A DNA stretch of 64,000 nucleotides from positions 248,001-312,000 of the forward strand of contig NZ_AP019367.1 of assembly GCF_003966955.1 (NCBI RefSeq), in the 5' to 3' direction. Under the pieces are notes generated by a model that saw nothing but the letters and a program-made list of their open reading frames with translations, was not told the DNA's origin and did no database searches. The DNA is from Parolsenella catena. GTDB lineage: Bacteria; Actinomycetota; Coriobacteriia; Coriobacteriales; Atopobiaceae. Made by a program: the position numbers and the translations under genes. Of this stretch, positions 36,225-43,614 are shown in pieces; position 1 is the first letter of the stretch; each line of letters starts with the position of its first letter.

Positions 36225-36593
36225 CTACTCGCAGATGTGGCTGAGGCCCACGTTGAGCATCGTGTAGACGTGGTCGTCGGCAAGGGAGTAGACGATGTTG
36301 CGGCCGTCTCGCTCGAACTTCACGAGGTGGGCCTGCTTGAGCGTGCGCAGCTGGTGCGAGACGGCGCTCTGCGTGGTGCCTGTCTCGTCGGCGATGTCTG
36401 CCACGCACAGCTCGCGCCCCATGAGCGTGAACAGGATCTTGATGCGCGTCGTGTCCGAGAAGACCTTGAACAGGTCGGCGAGGTCATAGAGCAGCTCCTC
36501 CTCGGGGATGTTCTCGGGGGCCTCGCCCACGGGGATGTGGCAGCCGCCCGCCTCGCATGCAAGCTCGTGGGTGTGGTCTTCTGTCTCTGCCAT
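36225..36593 (-). CDS. ArsR/SmtB-family metal-sensing repressor
   Basis: 122-residue winged-helix sensor. The DNA-binding helix is TQSAVSHQLRTLKQAHLV. Two metal sites can be read: a CadC-like set with C13 and C18 in the N-terminal arm and C63 in ELCVAD, and the SmtB/CzrA alpha-5 site D106-x-H108-x10-H119-x2-E122. Both point to Zn/Cd/Pb sensing. It is upstream of the HMA gene and the P-type ATPase, whose operators it probably binds. Start at 36593 follows GCGAGG. Confidence 0.9.
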   Translation of the reverse strand: MAETEDHTHELACEAGGCHIPVGEAPENIPEEELLYDLADLFKVFSDTTRIKILFTLMGRELCVADIADETGTTQSAVSHQLRTLKQAHLVKFERDGRNIVYSLADDHVYTMLNVGLSHICE

Positions 36594-36648
36594 GCTGTGA
36601 CCTCGCTTCTCTTGGGGGCATCGGGAATGGGCTTGCCTGTCCTGTGGG

Positions 36649-37119
36649 CTAGTCTGCCACGGTGACCTGACGGTAGGTGACGCCGCAGGTGTCAAGGATG
36701 CGCTTGGAGATGAGGTTGTCCTGCGTGCCCTCGTACTTGTCGCCCAGGTAGACTACCTCGCCGATGCCTGCCTGCACGAGGGTCTTGGCGCACTCGTGGC
36801 AGGGGAACAGCGTGACGTAGACCGTGGCGCCCTGCAGGTCCTTGTTGGAGCCGCGGTAGTTGAGGATGGCGTTGGCCTCGGCGTGTATCACGTAGCTGTG
36901 CTTGTCGAGCAGCGGGTCGTCCGCGGTCTCCCAGGGGAACTCGTCGTCGTTGAGGGCCGAGGGCGTGCCGTTGTAGCCCACGGACAGGATGCGGTGGTTT
37001 GCGTCGGCGATGCAGGCGCCCACCTGCGTGTTGGGGTCCTTGCTGCGCATGGCCGCCGCCATGGCAACGCGCATGAAGAACTCGTCCCAGCTTATGACGT
37101 CTGTCCTCTTGCCTGGCAT
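36649..37119 (-). CDS. dCMP/cytidine deaminase family protein (ComEB-like)
   Basis: Zinc-dependent deaminase, 156 residues. Metal and catalytic residues are in HAEANAIL (H, E) and PCHECAK (two cysteines). Length and the opening SWDEFFMRVAMAAAMRSKDPNTQVGA match dCMP deaminases, which feed dUMP to thymidylate synthesis. Start at 37119 follows GGGGAGCC. The gene lies 55 bp upstream of arsR on the same strand but is probably unrelated in function. Confidence 0.88.
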   Translation of the reverse strand: MPGKRTDVISWDEFFMRVAMAAAMRSKDPNTQVGACIADANHRILSVGYNGTPSALNDDEFPWETADDPLLDKHSYVIHAEANAILNYRGSNKDLQGATVYVTLFPCHECAKTLVQAGIGEVVYLGDKYEGTQDNLISKRILDTCGVTYRQVTVAD

Positions 37120-37184
37120 GATGGCTCCCCTCGGTTGAGTGCCTCCAACGATGACGCATCTCACCTGCACGTTCAAGTGACGGG

Positions 37185-37250
37185 CGGCGACAGCCCGCCC
37201 CGTCCCCGTCTGTCGTGGCGAGATTTGGGGACGGCGTCAGGCTGTCGCCG
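37185..37250. repeat. GGGGACGG-family inverted repeat
   Basis: CGGCGACAGCCCGCCCCGTC (37185) pairs with GGGGACGGCGTCAGGCTGTC (37227) apart from a small bulge. Its right arm overlaps the last codons of the YgjP-type gene. Confidence 0.7.
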
Positions 37251-37890
37251 GTGGCTGGCGGAGGCGGGCGCGGATGGCCCGCTCGTTGCCTATGGCGCGC
37301 GCGACGATGGCGTGGAAGCGGGCGTTGTGGGAGGGCTCGATGAGGTGCGCCAGCTCGTGGGCGACCACGTAGTCAAGGCACTCGGGCGGGTAGGCGGCAA
37401 GCCTCACGTTGATGCGGATCGAGCCGCGGGCGGGCGTGCACGAGCCCCACCTGCTGCTCATGGCCCTCAGCTGCCACGAGCTCGCATGCGCCCCCACGAG
37501 CGGCTCCATGCGCGCGATGACCCCGGGCAGCGCGCGTTCGACCTCGCGGCGCCACAGCTCGTCGAGCTCTGCGGCCGTGGGCGTGTGGCCGTCTGCCGTG
37601 CGATGCTCGCAACCCCACAGGGCATAGGCGGGCGAGGGGGCCGCCTCGCGGCTCTCGACCTGCCGCTCCGCCTTGCGCGAGACGCGCTCGGCGATCCAGC
37701 CCGCGTGTGCGTCGAGAAACTCCTGCGCCCGCGCGCGAGACGTGCGCCACGGTACGCTCGCCACGACGCTGCCGTCCCCGCGCACGCGCAGGTTGAGGTT
37801 GCGCACCAGCTTGCGCGTCACGCAAACGGGGACGGCGCCTAGGCGCTCGTCCCCGCAACGTACGTACAGTGTGTAGCTCGTGCTGTCCAA
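37237..37890 (-). CDS. YgjP/SprT-type metallopeptidase (DUF45)
   Basis: 217-residue putative zinc peptidase. The active site HELAH in VVAHELAHLIEPSHNARFH supplies two histidines and the catalytic glutamate, with a third ligand in the downstream H-N-x-x-F-H. MSSRWGSCTPARGSIRIN is the family's conserved core. The start is uncertain: TTG at 37890 gives an N-terminus like other members and avoids overlap with xpt, but no good ribosome binding site is seen. Cellular role unknown. Confidence 0.8.
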   Translation of the reverse strand: MDSTSYTLYVRCGDERLGAVPVCVTRKLVRNLNLRVRGDGSVVASVPWRTSRARAQEFLDAHAGWIAERVSRKAERQVESREAAPSPAYALWGCEHRTADGHTPTAAELDELWRREVERALPGVIARMEPLVGAHASSWQLRAMSSRWGSCTPARGSIRINVRLAAYPPECLDYVVAHELAHLIEPSHNARFHAIVARAIGNERAIRARLRQPPATA

Positions 37891-37924
37891 GTGACGCCCC
37901 GCGGCTGCCGTGCCGGCGCTCGCG

Positions 37925-38503
37925 CTAGGCGAACTCGATCTCGCCGGTCTCGGCGTCCATGGACTGGACGATGGCGAGGCTCTCCACCTGGTAGCCCTCC
38001 TCGCGCAGCGCCTTGCCACCCGGCTGGAAGCCCTTCTCGATGGCGATGCCGATGCCCTCGACGATGACGCCGGCCTCCTCGCAGATCTCGAGCAGGCCGT
38101 TGAGTGCGCAGCCCATGGCGAGGAAGTCGTCGAGGATGATGACGTGCTCGCCGCGCTCAAGGAAGCGCTTGGCCACGATGACCTCGTAGGTGCGGCCCTT
38201 CGTGTAGCTGCGGATCTGCGTGCGGTACTGCTCGCCGTCGAGGTTCTTGGACTCGGTCTTGCGGGCGAACACGACGGGCACGTTGCCAAAGTGCGTGGAG
38301 GCAACGCACGCGATGCCTATGCCGGAGGACTCGATGGTCAGGATCTTGTCGACCTGCTTGCCGGCGAACAGGCGCGCCCACTCGGCGCCCATCTTGTCAT
38401 AGAGGGAGACGTCGCACCTGTGGTTGAGGAAGCTGTCCACCTTTAGGACGTTGCCCTCGCGAACGATGCCGTCCTGGCGAATGCGGTCCTCGAGCTCCTT
38501 CAT
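37925..38503 (-). CDS. xpt: Xanthine phosphoribosyltransferase
   Basis: Converts xanthine and PRPP to XMP in purine salvage. The 192 residues contain the PRPP loop [17 protein letters not shown] and the [14 protein letters not shown] segment, like B. subtilis Xpt. AGGAGG precedes the ATG at 38503. The 252 bp between xpt and the divergent FAD-oxidase gene were read for a purine riboswitch; conserved loop sequences were not found. A GGTTTTCGAACC palindrome lies at 38573-38584. Confidence 0.93.
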   Translation of the reverse strand: MKELEDRIRQDGIVREGNVLKVDSFLNHRCDVSLYDKMGAEWARLFAGKQVDKILTIESSGIGIACVASTHFGNVPVVFARKTESKNLDGEQYRTQIRSYTKGRTYEVIVAKRFLERGEHVIILDDFLAMGCALNGLLEICEEAGVIVEGIGIAIEKGFQPGGKALREEGYQVESLAIVQSMDAETGEIEFA

Positions 38504-38755
38504 GCGGCGGTTCCTCCTGACGTCGTAGTGGGCATGCGGCAACCCCTGCCGCGCGCCCATGAGGTTTTCGAACCATTATGCCGCCTTTTGGGGCCAATGC
38601 ACGCGAGCTTCTTGTATCTCATGGCTCTTCTTCCTGAAACGCCGCGGCAACACGCGCAGATTATCGTTGGGCCAACCATTTGAGGGGCAGGGCAGGGTCC
38701 GTCTCGACCACGTTGGACGTAACGCTGCCGCCCCGCTCGCGGAGAGGTTCTGCGC

Positions 38756-40387
38756 ATGACGCTTATCAAGCCGCTTGGCCCGGAGCTCAAGGAGTACGTG
38801 CGCGACGAGTCGCGCACCGTCGGGCATGCCGAGACCATCTCATTTCCCACCAGCGAGGATCAGGTGCGAGACGTGCTGCGCGAGCTGCATGCGAGCGGCA
38901 CGCCCGTCACGGTGCAGGGCGCGCGCACGGGCCTTGCCGCGGGCGCCGTGCCCCAGGGCGGGCACGTGCTCAACCTGAGCCGCATGGATGCCGTCCTCGG
39001 CCTGCGCCGCGGCGAGGACGGCACCTACCACCTGCGCGTGCAGTCGGGCGTGGTGCTCGCGAACCTGCGCAAGGCGCTCGCGAACAAGTCCGTGCCCACG
39101 AACGGCTGGGACGAGGAGAGCCTTGCCGCGCTTGACGAGCTCTATGCTGATCCCGAGCAGTTCTTCCCCACGGACCCCACCGAGACGAGCGCCTGCATCG
39201 GCGGTATGGTGGCCTGCAACGCCTCCGGTGCGCGCAGCTACGGCTACGGCCCGGTGCGTCCACACGTGAGCGCCTTGCGCGTGGTGCTGGCCGACGGCGA
39301 CGTTGTGGCGCTGCGCCGCGGCGAGGCGCGGGCGCACGGCCGCTCGCTGCGGCTTGTGACCGAGGCGGGGCGCTCGCTCTCCCTCGACCTGCCCACCTAC
39401 GAGATGCCTCACACCAAGAACGCCTCGGGCTACTACGTCGCCGACGACATGGATGCCCTCGACCTGTTCGTGGGCAGCGACGGCACGCTTGGCGTCGTGA
39501 CCGAGGTCGAGCTTGCGCTCATGCCGGCGCCGGCCGTCGTGTGGGGCGTGAGCTGCTTCTTCGAGACCGAGACCGCCGCGCTCGACTTCACGGTGGCCGT
39601 GCGCCCGGCGCTGGCGCATGCCGTGGCCATCGAGTACTTCGATGCCGGGGCGCTCTCGATCCTGCGCTCCCAGCGCGAGAGCAGCGCCGCGTTCGCGAGC
39701 TTGCCCGCCGTGGAGGGGCGCTTCGCCTGCTGCGTCTACGTGGAGCTGGACTGCGACGACGAGGACGAGGCGTGCGCCGAGCTGTATGCCATCGGGGACG
39801 CCATGCGCGCGGTTGGCGCGGACGAGGCGGACACCTGGGTGGCGCGCACGGACGTCGACCGCGAGTGCCAGCGCTTCTTCCGCCACGCAGTGCCGGAGAG
39901 CGTGAACATGCTCATCGACGAGCGCCGCCGCACGAACCCCGCGATCACGAAGCTTGGCAGCGACATGTCCGTCCCCGACGAGCGCCTCCACGACGTCATC
40001 GAGCTCTACCGCACCACGCTCGCCGAGGCGGGCCTTCAGAGCGCTGCGTGGGGTCACATCGGCAACAACCACCTGCACGTGAACGTGCTTCCGAGAGGCG
40101 ACGCCGACTTTGCCGCGGGCAAGGAACTGTTCTGCTCGTGGGCGGCCGAGGTCACGCGCATGGGCGGCGCGGTGTCTGCCGAGCACGGTGTGGGCAAGAT
40201 CAAGCGCGGCTTCCTCGAGACCATGTACGGCCCGGAGCACGTCCGTGAGATGGCTCGGCTCAAGCGCGAGCTCGACCCGGCCGGCCAGCTGGGTCGCGGC
40301 AACCTGTTTGGCGAGGAGCTGCTTGGCGCCATGGCCGGCGACGCGCCGTCGGGCGCCGCGTGCGAGAAGGGCGGTGAGCGCGCATGA
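38756..40387 (+). CDS. FAD-linked oxidase, probable electron-confurcating lactate dehydrogenase subunit
   Basis: 543-residue flavoprotein. The N-terminal FAD_binding_4 (PCMH) domain has TVQGARTGLAAGAVPQGGHVLNLS and GGMVACNASGARSYGYG; the C-terminal domain has WGHIGNNHLHVN and the AEHGVGKIKRGFLETMYGPE segment typical of GlcD/D-lactate dehydrogenases. It overlaps etfB by four bases and forms an operon with etfB and ferredoxin-fused etfA, the same set as the lactate dehydrogenase complex LctDBC of Acetobacterium woodii. Another 2-hydroxyacid cannot be excluded. GGAGAGG lies upstream of the ATG. Confidence 0.8.
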   Translation: MTLIKPLGPELKEYVRDESRTVGHAETISFPTSEDQVRDVLRELHASGTPVTVQGARTGLAAGAVPQGGHVLNLSRMDAVLGLRRGEDGTYHLRVQSGVVLANLRKALANKSVPTNGWDEESLAALDELYADPEQFFPTDPTETSACIGGMVACNASGARSYGYGPVRPHVSALRVVLADGDVVALRRGEARAHGRSLRLVTEAGRSLSLDLPTYEMPHTKNASGYYVADDMDALDLFVGSDGTLGVVTEVELALMPAPAVVWGVSCFFETETAALDFTVAVRPALAHAVAIEYFDAGALSILRSQRESSAAFASLPAVEGRFACCVYVELDCDDEDEACAELYAIGDAMRAVGADEADTWVARTDVDRECQRFFRHAVPESVNMLIDERRRTNPAITKLGSDMSVPDERLHDVIELYRTTLAEAGLQSAAWGHIGNNHLHVNVLPRGDADFAAGKELFCSWAAEVTRMGGAVSAEHGVGKIKRGFLETMYGPEHVREMARLKRELDPAGQLGRGNLFGEELLGAMAGDAPSGAACEKGGERA

Positions 40388-41166
40388 GGTCCGTCGTCTG
40401 CATGAAGGCCGTTCCCTCCACCACCGAGGTCCGCATGGACCCCAAGACCAACACGATCATCCGCGACGGCAGGCAGTCCGTCGCCAACCCCTTTGACACG
40501 GCGGCGCTCGAGGTGGCGCTTGCGCTCAAGGACGAGCTTGGCGGGCGTGTCTCCGTGCTCTCCATGGGAATCCCGGACACGTGTCGGCTGCTGCGCGACG
40601 CCATCGCCCGCGGCGCCGACGACGCGCTGCTGCTCTCTGACCGTGCGTTTGCCGGTGCCGACACGCTCGCCACGTCCTATACGCTGTCGATGGGCCTCGA
40701 TGAGCTGGGCGATGCCGACCTCGTGCTGTGCGGCAAAATGGCGGTTGACGGCGACACGGCCCAGATTGGCCCCGAGCTTGGTGGCATCCTCGGCGTGCCG
40801 TGCGTCACGGGCGTCTCCGAGGTGCTCGAGGCGAGCGACCACCGCGTGGTCGTGCGGCACGACACCGATGAGGGCACCGAGGTGGCCGAGGTGCCGCTGC
40901 CGGCCGTGCTCACCGTGACGAAGGACATCGCGACGCTGCGCATGCCAAGCATCGCGGGCGTGCGCGCGGCGGCGGGTGCCGAGGTGCGTGTGCTCGACGC
41001 GGCAACGCTGGGTGCTGACCCGGCGTGCTGCGGGCTGGCGGGCTCGCCCACGCAGGTGGTTCGCTCGTTCGTGCCCGAGCGCAGCCACGAGGCAGCGACG
41101 ATAGCGGGCACGCCCGCCGAGCAGGCCGCGGCGCTGCTCGAGGTCTTCGAGGAGGTCGCGCGATGA
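40384..41166 (+). CDS. etfB: Electron transfer flavoprotein beta subunit
   Basis: 260-residue EtfB. Family features include MRSVVCMKAVPSTTEVRMD at the start, NPFDTAALEVAL, and the AMP/FAD-loop region CGKMAVDGDTAQIGPELGG. In bifurcating complexes this subunit holds the FAD where NADH and ferredoxin electrons meet. Starts in an ATGA overlap with the FAD-oxidase and ends in an ATGA overlap with etfA, so the three proteins are made in step. Confidence 0.9.
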   Translation: MRSVVCMKAVPSTTEVRMDPKTNTIIRDGRQSVANPFDTAALEVALALKDELGGRVSVLSMGIPDTCRLLRDAIARGADDALLLSDRAFAGADTLATSYTLSMGLDELGDADLVLCGKMAVDGDTAQIGPELGGILGVPCVTGVSEVLEASDHRVVVRHDTDEGTEVAEVPLPAVLTVTKDIATLRMPSIAGVRAAAGAEVRVLDAATLGADPACCGLAGSPTQVVRSFVPERSHEAATIAGTPAEQAAALLEVFEEVAR

Positions 41167-42365
41167 GCGGACTGGTTGTCGACGCTGAGAAGTGCGTGGG
41201 ATGCGGGCGCTGCGTGCGTACCTGCGCCAATGACGGCATCGAGGTCGTGGAGCGGCGCGCCCGCGTGCTCGATGGGTGCGTGAGCTGCGGCATGTGCGTT
41301 GACGCGTGTCCCGTGGGCGCGCTTGCCGTCGAGCGAGACGAATCTGGCGCGGACACGTCCGGCTACCGCGACATCTGGGTGTTCTCGCAGGTGGGCGCAG
41401 ATGGCGTGGTGCTGCCGGTGGCGCTCGAGCTCGTGGGCAAGGGCCGCGAGCTCGCCGACGAGCGGGGCTGCAGGCTCGTGGCGGTCCTGGGCGAGCACTC
41501 GGACGCCGACGACGCGAATGCGCGTGCGCTCGCGGCGGCCGGCGCGGACGAGGTCCTGCGCACGTGCGACGACCGCCTTGCCCATACGGACGTGGAGTGC
41601 TATGCAGCCTGGCTGTGCGCCCTCGCGCTCGAGCGCAGGCCCGAGGTCATCCTCTATGGGGCCACGAACTTTGGACGCGAGCTCGCGCCGCGCGTGGCCG
41701 TGACGCTGCAGACGGGCCTCACGGCGGACTGTACGATTCTCGAGATGGACCGCGAGCGCGGCCTGCTCCAACAGACGCGCCCGGCGTTTGGCGGCAACCT
41801 CATGGCCACGATCGTGTGTCCCAACCACCGCCCGCAGATGGCGACCGTGCGGCCTGGCATCTTTCCGGCGCCTGAGCCCCGCGAGGTGGGCGAGGCGAAC
41901 GTGACCGACGTCCTGCTCGACGCCGCGGTCTATGGCCGCGTGAACGTGCTATCGCGCGAGAAGGTCGGGCAGGGCGCCTCGATCGCGGACGCGCCGGCGC
42001 TCGTTGTGGTGGGCCGAGGCATCGGGAGCAAGAAGGCGCTCGCGCGCGTGTGCCGGCTCGCCGAGCTTCTCGGCGAGCGTCTTGGGTGTGTGTGCGAGAT
42101 CGGCTGCACGAGGCCGGTCGTGGAGGCGGGATGGCTCGACTACTCGCACCAGGTGGGGCAGACGGGCGTCTCGGTGGCGCCGCGGCTGCTCGTGAGTCTG
42201 GGCGTCTCCGGTGCCATTCAGCACCTTGCGGGCATCTCCGGGGCCGAGACGGTCGTTGCCGTGAACGAGGATGCGGATGCCCCGATCTTTGGCGCCGCCA
42301 ACTACAAGGTGGTGGGCGACTGCATGACCGTGGTCGACGAGCTCATCGCCCAACTGGAGAAGTAG
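41163..42365 (+). CDS. etfA: Electron transfer flavoprotein alpha subunit with N-terminal ferredoxin domain
   Basis: 400-residue fusion. Residues 1-60 are a 2[4Fe-4S] ferredoxin with C11, C14, C17, C21 and C39, C42, C45, C49. Residues 65-395 are EtfA, including YGATNFGRELAPRVAV and the FAD-binding C-terminal domain (VVVGRGIG, GQTG, GVSGAIQH). An N-terminal ferredoxin domain is the mark of LctC-type EtfA in flavin-based electron-confurcating lactate dehydrogenases, where lactate oxidation by NAD is driven by reduced ferredoxin. Confidence 0.92.
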   Translation: MSGLVVDAEKCVGCGRCVRTCANDGIEVVERRARVLDGCVSCGMCVDACPVGALAVERDESGADTSGYRDIWVFSQVGADGVVLPVALELVGKGRELADERGCRLVAVLGEHSDADDANARALAAAGADEVLRTCDDRLAHTDVECYAAWLCALALERRPEVILYGATNFGRELAPRVAVTLQTGLTADCTILEMDRERGLLQQTRPAFGGNLMATIVCPNHRPQMATVRPGIFPAPEPREVGEANVTDVLLDAAVYGRVNVLSREKVGQGASIADAPALVVVGRGIGSKKALARVCRLAELLGERLGCVCEIGCTRPVVEAGWLDYSHQVGQTGVSVAPRLLVSLGVSGAIQHLAGISGAETVVAVNEDADAPIFGAANYKVVGDCMTVVDELIAQLEK

Positions 42366-42368
42366 GGC

Positions 42369-42397
42369 GCGGCCCAAAGGGCTCCGACCCCTTTGGG
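42369..42397 (+). terminator. Hairpin after etfA
   Basis: Stem GGCCCAAAGG / CCTTTGGGCC. Sequence resembles the CCAAAGGGG part of the dispersed repeat family; T-tract absent, so terminator activity is uncertain. Confidence 0.5.
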
Positions 42398-42418
42398 CCT
42401 GAGTGCTGCATGGGGGGC

Positions 42419-42488
42419 GGGGGGCGAGGCGCGAGCGAGGCTAAGGGAGATCGCGAAGCGATATGTCCGAGCGAACGCCTTGCCCCCC
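42419..42488 (+). ncRNA. Structured element with conserved 44-nt core, copy 1
   Basis: A 13-bp stem (42419-42431 with 42476-42488, one G-T wobble) encloses a 44-nt core that includes GGCTAAGGGAGATCGCGAAG and an inner hairpin ATCGC-GAA-GCGAT. The same core, two mismatches in 45 nt, lies at 43473-43516 on a stem of different sequence. It sits between the 3' ends of etfA and the GntR gene. RNA nature is inferred from conserved core with changed but still paired arms. Confidence 0.55.
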
Positions 42489-42507
42489 CCGCATCCTCGG
42501 GAAGCCC

Positions 42508-43299
42508 TTAGATCGTCTTTGCGAAGTCGATCCCGTTGCTCGTGTAGGCAACCTCGAGGTGGAAGCGGTCCGCGCGGGCGATGCCGACGCTCGCGAGCAG
42601 TGGTCTGCCGCTGATGTCGAGCGCACGCGTGAACACGCGGATGCCCGGGGTTCCTGCGTCCGTCTCGAGCAGGCTTGCCTCGCGTCGGTCGAGGATGACG
42701 GCCTCGATGCGCTCCTCCGTGCGCTCGGGCAGGGCGTGCGTGCTCTCGGCTATGCGCGTGTAGATGGACGTGTGGAGCAGGTCAGCCTCCTCGAGGCGTG
42801 GCAGCGCCCTCACGGGGCAGAAGGCGAGCTCGTGGATGACCGGCCGGCCGTCCGCAAGGCGTAGGCGGTTCACCTCCCAGAGCGGCTCGCCCTCCTCCAC
42901 GTTGAGGCTGCGCGCCGTTGCCGCGCTTGCGCATATCCTGCTCAGGCCGAGAAACCTCGAGGTCACCACCGCACCGCTGCGCTCGAGGTTTCCTGACGTG
43001 CTTGCCTTGAGGAAGAGCGCGTCGAGCCCGCCTCGGCTCATGGCGCCGTTCACGAACGTGCCCTGGCCTCGTCTTCTGCGCACGTAGCCCTCCTCGACGA
43101 GGTCCTTGAAGCATCGCCTCACCGTGGCGCGCGAGAGTCCGAGGGCGCAGCACAGCTCGGCCTCCGTGGGCAACGGCGCGGACGCGTCGAGCGCCTCCGT
43201 CGCGATGAGCTGCAGGATGCGATGCTTGAGCTGGCGATACAGCGGCGTGGGCGACCCATGGTCAAGCGGGCTTGCCGACAACGTCTCCAGTATGTTCAC
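42508..43299 (-). CDS. GntR-family regulator with UTRA domain (HutC type)
   Basis: 263-residue repressor-like protein. The winged-helix domain (PLYRQLKHRILQLI, TEAELCCALGLSRATVRRCFKDLVEEGYV, RGQGTFV) covers residues 15-85; a UTRA ligand-binding domain follows (LWEVNRLRLADGRPVIHELAF). GTG 43299 is chosen because GGGAGG stands 5 bp upstream; an ATG 60 bp earlier lacks one. Ligand unknown. Adjacent lactate dehydrogenase and nfn genes are possible targets. Confidence 0.85.
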   Translation of the reverse strand: MNILETLSASPLDHGSPTPLYRQLKHRILQLIATEALDASAPLPTEAELCCALGLSRATVRRCFKDLVEEGYVRRRRGQGTFVNGAMSRGGLDALFLKASTSGNLERSGAVVTSRFLGLSRICASAATARSLNVEEGEPLWEVNRLRLADGRPVIHELAFCPVRALPRLEEADLLHTSIYTRIAESTHALPERTEERIEAVILDRREASLLETDAGTPGIRVFTRALDISGRPLLASVGIARADRFHLEVAYTSNGIDFAKTI

Positions 43300-43450
43300 G
43301 AGCGCCTCCCGTCCCCCAAGCCTGTCAGCCAAATTGTACCTATCAACAAGACAATTCAAGCCAAGGCGCCCCCTCGGAGGCGAAAGGCCCCAACATGCGA
43401 GAAGGACGCCTGTAGTCCACCCGTTTCGTGATTGCCTTTCACTCCGTCAG

Positions 43451-43538
43451 CCGTCTGGGGCGGGTCGTGGTAGGCGCGAGGCTAAGGGAGATCGCGAAGC
43501 GATCTGTCCGAGCGAATGCCATGGCCCGCCCCAGACGG
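43451..43538 (+). ncRNA. Structured element with conserved 44-nt core, copy 2
   Basis: A 22-bp stem with three G-T wobbles (43451-43472 with 43517-43538) encloses a 44-nt core nearly identical to that at 42432-42475; the inner hairpin is AGATCGC-GAA-GCGATCT. The outer stem shares no extended sequence with copy 1 but stays paired. It lies upstream of the GntR gene and just downstream of the nfnB terminator. Confidence 0.55.
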
Positions 43539-43550
43539 GTCCTCGAACGC

Positions 43551-43594
43551 AAAAAAGGCCGCCCCCGGAACCCAACGGATCCCAGGGGCGGCCT
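43551..43594 (-). terminator. Terminator after nfnB
   Basis: Read on the minus strand: GGCCGCCCC…GGGGGCGGCC stem followed by TTTTTT. The stem is 43558-43566 with 43584-43592 approximately. Confidence 0.85.
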
Positions 43595-43614
43595 CACAAG
43601 CGACCAAAGGGGCC

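Noticed and set aside
38504-38755. Possible purine riboswitch upstream of xpt
   Set aside because: The conserved loop sequences and the P1-P2-P3 layout could not be found on the minus strand; a covariance search would settle it.
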